Source: Microbulbifer celer (GTDB taxonomy: Bacteria; Pseudomonadota; Gammaproteobacteria; Pseudomonadales; Cellvibrionaceae). Taken from it: 64,000 bases of DNA. Position numbers and translations under genes: made by a program. Shown here one piece after another: positions 61,027-64,000 of this stretch; the stretch's first letter is position 1, and each line of letters begins with the position of its first letter. Location: the NCBI RefSeq assembly GCF_020991125.1, contig NZ_CP087715.1, positions 1,453,501-1,517,500 on the forward strand, written 5' to 3'. A model generated the notes under the pieces. That model made no database searches and was not told the origin of the DNA. It saw only the letters and a list, made by a program, of their open reading frames with translations.

Positions 61027-61863
61027 ATGGCATTGACTGGCACCCGAAAGTTACTGAATGAGGTAATTTTTGGTACCGATACCCCGGCGGGGAAGTACTT
61101 TGATGTGTTCCTGATCTGGACCATCCTGTTCAGTGTCGGACTGGTAATGCTGGCATCTGTACAGAGTTGGGCGGTAAGGCACGGCAGTACTTTCGTGACG
61201 CTGGAGTGGTTTTTCACCGCGCTGTTTACGGTGGAATACCTGACCCGCATCTACTGCGCGACGGACCGACGGGCTTATATCTTCAGCTTTTACGGCGTCG
61301 TGGACCTGCTGGCGATATTACCCAGCTACCTGGCTTTGATTTTTACCGGTGCCACCTACCTGATGGTGATCCGCCTGCTGCGGGTGCTGCGTATCTTCCG
61401 GATCCTGAAACTGGTGCGCTATCTGAGAGATGCCAATCTGCTGGTGCGCTCACTGTGGCAGGTGCGGCGGCGGATTCTGGTCTTTTATGCCAGTGTGCTG
61501 GTGATCTGTATCATTTTTGGCTCGGTGATGTTTATCGTAGAAGGGCCCAAACATGGGTTTACCAGTATCCCGATCAGTATTTACTGGACCATCGTCACCA
61601 TTACTACCGTGGGCTTCGGTGATATTACCCCCCACACGCCACTGGGACAGACCATCGCTTCGCTGACGATGCTGATTGGCTACTCGATTATTGCCGTCCC
61701 TACCGGGATTGTCACCGCAGAGCTTGCCCATGAACTGGGGCGCGACAAATCCCTGGCGCGTTGCGCTAATTGTGGGCGCGCGGGTCACGATACCGACTCC
61801 GAGTATTGTAAGCATTGCGGTTACAAGCTGGAGGATCTTGATCCCCCCACTGAGGCGTCCTAG
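61027..61863 (+). CDS. voltage-gated-type potassium channel with C-terminal zinc ribbon
   Basis: A 278-residue six-TM ion channel. S1-S3 lie in about residues 20-105. S4 is IRLLRVLRIFRILKLVRYL, with Arg/Lys every third residue (about 115-133). The pore has the K+ filter T194-V-G-F-G-D, and S6 follows. The tail has a C-x2-C-x(12)-C-x2-C zinc ribbon (CANCGRAGHDTDSEYCKHCG). Such a ribbon may bind metal or a partner and could gate the channel. It starts 177 bases from the divergent yciH gene. It is related to KvAP/Kch-like channels. Confidence 0.9.
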   Translation: MALTGTRKLLNEVIFGTDTPAGKYFDVFLIWTILFSVGLVMLASVQSWAVRHGSTFVTLEWFFTALFTVEYLTRIYCATDRRAYIFSFYGVVDLLAILPSYLALIFTGATYLMVIRLLRVLRIFRILKLVRYLRDANLLVRSLWQVRRRILVFYASVLVICIIFGSVMFIVEGPKHGFTSIPISIYWTIVTITTVGFGDITPHTPLGQTIASLTMLIGYSIIAVPTGIVTAELAHELGRDKSLARCANCGRAGHDTDSEYCKHCGYKLEDLDPPTEAS

Positions 61864-62019
61864 AAACACTCATCCCCTCGGGGTCGCCGCACCTGAAGGT
61901 TTGCTTGCTTGCGCGGAACTCATTACTCTTGCCGCCTTTCGGGCAGTGGTCTTGCTTCCTAATCGGGGGCATCGTTTTCTGTCCAGTCAATACGCCCAGA
62001 TTTGAGGTGGCACCAGCCG

Positions 62020-63165
62020 ATGGATATTCAGGGATACTGCGCCCCGGGGTTTGAGCCCCTGTACGACGTCTTTGCCGAAAACTTCCGTTCCCGCGGGGAT
62101 GCCGGTGCCGCATTCTGTGCGGTCCAGCACGGAGAGGTGATTGCCTCCCTGTGGGCTGGCAGTGCCGACCGTGAGGGCGCACAGGACTTTGAGGAAGACA
62201 CGTTGGTCAATGTGTTTTCCTCTTCGAAGGGAATTCTGGCCCTGATCGCCCTGCAGCAGGTCGCCGCCGGCAAGCTGGATCTGGATCGGCCGGTAGCGGA
62301 GTACTGGCCGGAATTTGCCGACGCAGGAAAGGCTTCTATAACCGGGCGTCAGCTGCTCTGCCATCGATCCGGTGTCATTGCCTTCTGCGAGCGCGTGGCG
62401 GATGAACTGATCTACGACTGGCCCGCCGCGCTGAAACAAGTGGCCGCAACTGAGCCGTGGTGGGAGCCGGGCAGCCAGCAGGGCTATTCCCCGTTCCTGT
62501 ACGGATGGACCCTTGGCGGTCTGATCGAGAAGGCCAGTGGTGAATCGCTGCGAGACCTCTACCGCAAGGGAGTCGGTGAGCCTCTGAGCCTGGATGGCGG
62601 CTTTGGTGCCGTCGGGCACAAGTCATCTGCCATTGCCGATGTGGGCCCGCTGAAAAAGCCATTACCGGAACTGCGCGAGAATGCCATTGGCCGCTCGATC
62701 AAAGAGGATCGCCAGGGCCCGGTGGCCACTGCATTTACCAATCCGGTGTCTCTGATGATGGGCACCAATGGAGACGCGTGGCGCAGTGCACTGATCCCGG
62801 CCGCCAATGGTCACTTCAGTGCCCGGGATCTGGCGCGGGTGTACGGTGATCTGGCCTCTGAGTCTCCGCAATTGCTGTCGGTGGATGCGATCTCCGCTGC
62901 GACCGTTGAGCAGAGCAGGGGGCAGGACGCGATACTGCAGACCGAAGTCGCGTTCGGCAGCGGCTTTATCCTTTCTGGCGCTGCGCAGGATCTGTACTTT
63001 GGCAGCGAGCGGGGGTTTGGCCACCCGGGTGCCGGCGGTAGCATCGGGTTTGCCGATCCGTCCGAGGGGCTCGGGTTTGGCTATGTCACCTCCCGTATGG
63101 GGCAAAGCCTGTTTATGGATCAGCGTGCTGTCAGCCTGGTGGAATCTCTCTACGGGCTCATCTGA
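62020..63165 (+). CDS. EstB-like serine hydrolase (beta-lactamase fold)
   Basis: A 381-residue class C beta-lactamase-like hydrolase. The ATG at 62020 is preferred to a TTG at 62002; GAGGTGG is 9 bases upstream. The active-site S67-x-x-K70 lies in VFSSSKG. Y-S-P in QQGYSPFLYG takes the place of Y-x-N, and GHPGAGGSIGF the H/K-x-G. This is the pattern of EstB-type esterases and not of true AmpC, so resistance is not implied. No signal peptide is seen. It opens a separate unit. Confidence 0.88.
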   Translation: MDIQGYCAPGFEPLYDVFAENFRSRGDAGAAFCAVQHGEVIASLWAGSADREGAQDFEEDTLVNVFSSSKGILALIALQQVAAGKLDLDRPVAEYWPEFADAGKASITGRQLLCHRSGVIAFCERVADELIYDWPAALKQVAATEPWWEPGSQQGYSPFLYGWTLGGLIEKASGESLRDLYRKGVGEPLSLDGGFGAVGHKSSAIADVGPLKKPLPELRENAIGRSIKEDRQGPVATAFTNPVSLMMGTNGDAWRSALIPAANGHFSARDLARVYGDLASESPQLLSVDAISAATVEQSRGQDAILQTEVAFGSGFILSGAAQDLYFGSERGFGHPGAGGSIGFADPSEGLGFGYVTSRMGQSLFMDQRAVSLVESLYGLI

Positions 63166-63233
63166 TCTGCTTACTTCACTCTTCTCCGGGCCCAGTTTCG
63201 GTGAGGCCCGGCAAACCCTCCTTGAGTATTGCG

Positions 63234-63461
63234 ATGAACGACGACTCTCAAGCGCTGGTCGCGCGCGTAGATGAGCTGGAATCCCGGCTCGCTTTTCAGG
63301 AAGACACATTAGCACAGCTGAATGACGTGATTGCGCAGCAGGACGTGCAGATACGGAACCTGGTGGAGCGCCTTCGGGATATTAGCCAGAAGTACCAGGA
63401 CCTGTCTTTCGATATGCACAAAGGGACTGTCCCCGGCAATGAAAAACCGCCGCACTATTGA
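63234..63461 (+). CDS. slyX: SlyX family protein
   Basis: A 75-residue coiled-coil protein: VARVDELESRLAFQEDTLAQLNDVIAQQDVQIRNLVERL (shown in part) and the C-terminal PPHY are typical of SlyX. The ATG at 63234 is used; the longer frame from 63201 has no ribosome binding site. Its role is unknown. No slyD or fkpA is seen nearby. Confidence 0.9.
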   Translation: MNDDSQALVARVDELESRLAFQEDTLAQLNDVIAQQDVQIRNLVERLRDISQKYQDLSFDMHKGTVPGNEKPPHY

Positions 63462-64000
63462 GCATCCTGTGAGCATGCCTGGTGTGCGCCCTGAGGCTGC
63501 GCAACGTCGTGCTCACGGCCTGTAGTGTGGAAAAGGTGTCACTTCTTTTCCTGTTGTCACTTTGATCGTCCGGAGCAGTGGATAAGATTGTGCGCAGTTT
63601 TCAACGCTCGTTGTAAAATTTTCCCTCAGACGCCGCATTTTGGCTTCAAGTCAACTCTTGACAAACTTTTTTCCACATGGATTACCGTTTTTTTTACACC
63701 GCTTGTTGTGGCGTAGCAATTGGTACGAATGTGTCTAAAATTTACCTAAGTTATTGATTTTAAAGGTGTAATATGTGGTGAGCAAAAAATGAACAAACTG
63801 CTGGAGGCAAGAGACTGCGCCGCTTTCACTGAACTTCCACATGTTCTTGCACAGAGTTATCCACAGTTACTGTGGAATACTTGATTACACCCAATAACAT
63901 CGCGGTCTCCTGTGGAATTCATTCAAAAGCTTAACCGCCAAAGGTGTCTAGAAAGGCACGTAGAAAAATGCATAGGCAGAAGCACTACCGAAGATTTTCT
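63462..64000. other. 539-base gene-free end region with DnaA-box-like sites
   Basis: No supported gene is seen up to the window end. GTGAGCA (63469-63475) and TGCTCAC (63510-63516) may form a stem that ends slyX. The part from 63600 to 63800 is AT-rich with runs of T and A. Sites resembling TTATCCACA are at 63857-63865 (perfect), 63577-63585 (minus strand, 8 of 9), 63669-63677 (8 of 9) and 63871-63879 (minus, 7 of 9). A frame at 63525-63716 has no ribosome binding site and is not called. Confidence 0.6.
63857..63865 (+). other. perfect DnaA box
   Basis: TTATCCACA is the exact E. coli R1-type DnaA box. One perfect copy can occur by chance in 64 kb, so its meaning depends on the near matches at 63577-63585, 63669-63677 and 63871-63879 and the AT-rich DNA between them. 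Confidence 0.5.

Noticed and set aside
62020..63165. Beta-lactamase resistance gene
   Set aside because: The S-x-x-K is present, but Y-S-P in place of Y-x-N, HPG, and no signal peptide point to an EstB-like esterase rather than a periplasmic AmpC.
63525..63716. A 63-codon frame near the window end
   Set aside because: No ribosome binding site and an unusual composition. It lies in AT-rich DNA with DnaA-box-like sites.
1..64000. tRNA or rRNA genes, CRISPR arrays, insertion sequences, prophage
   Set aside because: I looked for T-loop GTTCGA-type tRNA ends, regularly spaced repeats, transposase motifs and phage genes and saw none. Short tRNA-like structures missed by eye cannot be fully excluded.

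Overview
The window looks like chromosomal DNA of a GC-rich marine gammaproteobacterium. The gene set fits Cellvibrionales, and Microbulbifer in particular: a yjf-type PspA operon, a SigE-ChrR lipid operon, a fused indolepyruvate:ferredoxin oxidoreductase, TruC, YchJ, YebG, GreB, SlyX and a two-enzyme PutA. The genus is an inference from gene content and style, not from a marker gene. No rRNA, tRNA, CRISPR array, insertion sequence or prophage was seen. The region reads as core and soft-core genome with about 60 genes.

Layout. 1-3.6 kb: a small PLDc_N-type membrane protein, a large SF1 helicase with a nuclease-like tail, and a DUF6471 gene. 3.7-8.8 kb: an envelope-stress operon resembling E. 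coli yjfIJKLMC, with a two-TM potassium channel added (DUF2170, PspA, channel, DUF2491, DUF350, DUF1190, glutathionylspermidine synthase-like). 8.8-17.8 kb: truC-ychJ, an exported Cys-containing protein, a hybrid histidine kinase, a tandem amidohydrolase pair, MAPEG, SOS-type yebG, a LysE exporter and a DUF924 protein. 17.8-21.4 kb: a DUF6249/ECF sigma/membrane-protein trio, an LEA2-type lipoprotein and an MscS channel.

21.4-26.5 kb centres on aromatic amino acids: maiA, a MarR regulator, an aromatic aminotransferase, class II DAHP synthase and a GST. 26.7-33.7 kb carries an M3 metallopeptidase lipoprotein, a DUF2905 protein, an Lrp-type regulator and the divergent IOR gene. 33.7-41.4 kb holds chrR-rpoE and, divergent from it, a tightly overlapping seven-gene lipid operon (NTF2-like, SDR, FAD oxidoreductase, DUF1365, Cfa-like methyltransferase, DUF2878, unknown). 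Both sides have SigE-like promoter matches. This is the most coherent stress-response system here. The Cfa-like enzyme lacks two residues needed by true cyclopropane synthases, so it may make another methylated lipid.

41.5-53.3 kb: a glycine-zipper lipoprotein, a purple-acid-type phosphatase, a long palindromic repeat, putA with a divergent Lrp regulator, an EamA exporter, an acyl-CoA dehydrogenase, AzlCD, and XdhC plus a MocA-like protein with no molybdenum hydroxylase nearby. 53.3-64 kb: greB with an S9 peptidase, an alanine/sodium symporter, an 872-residue membrane protein that looks like a catalytically dead M48 peptidase, a YciH/SUI1 factor, a Kv-type channel with a zinc ribbon tail, an EstB-like serine hydrolase and slyX. 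The last 539 bases carry no convincing gene but hold a small cluster of DnaA-box-like sites.
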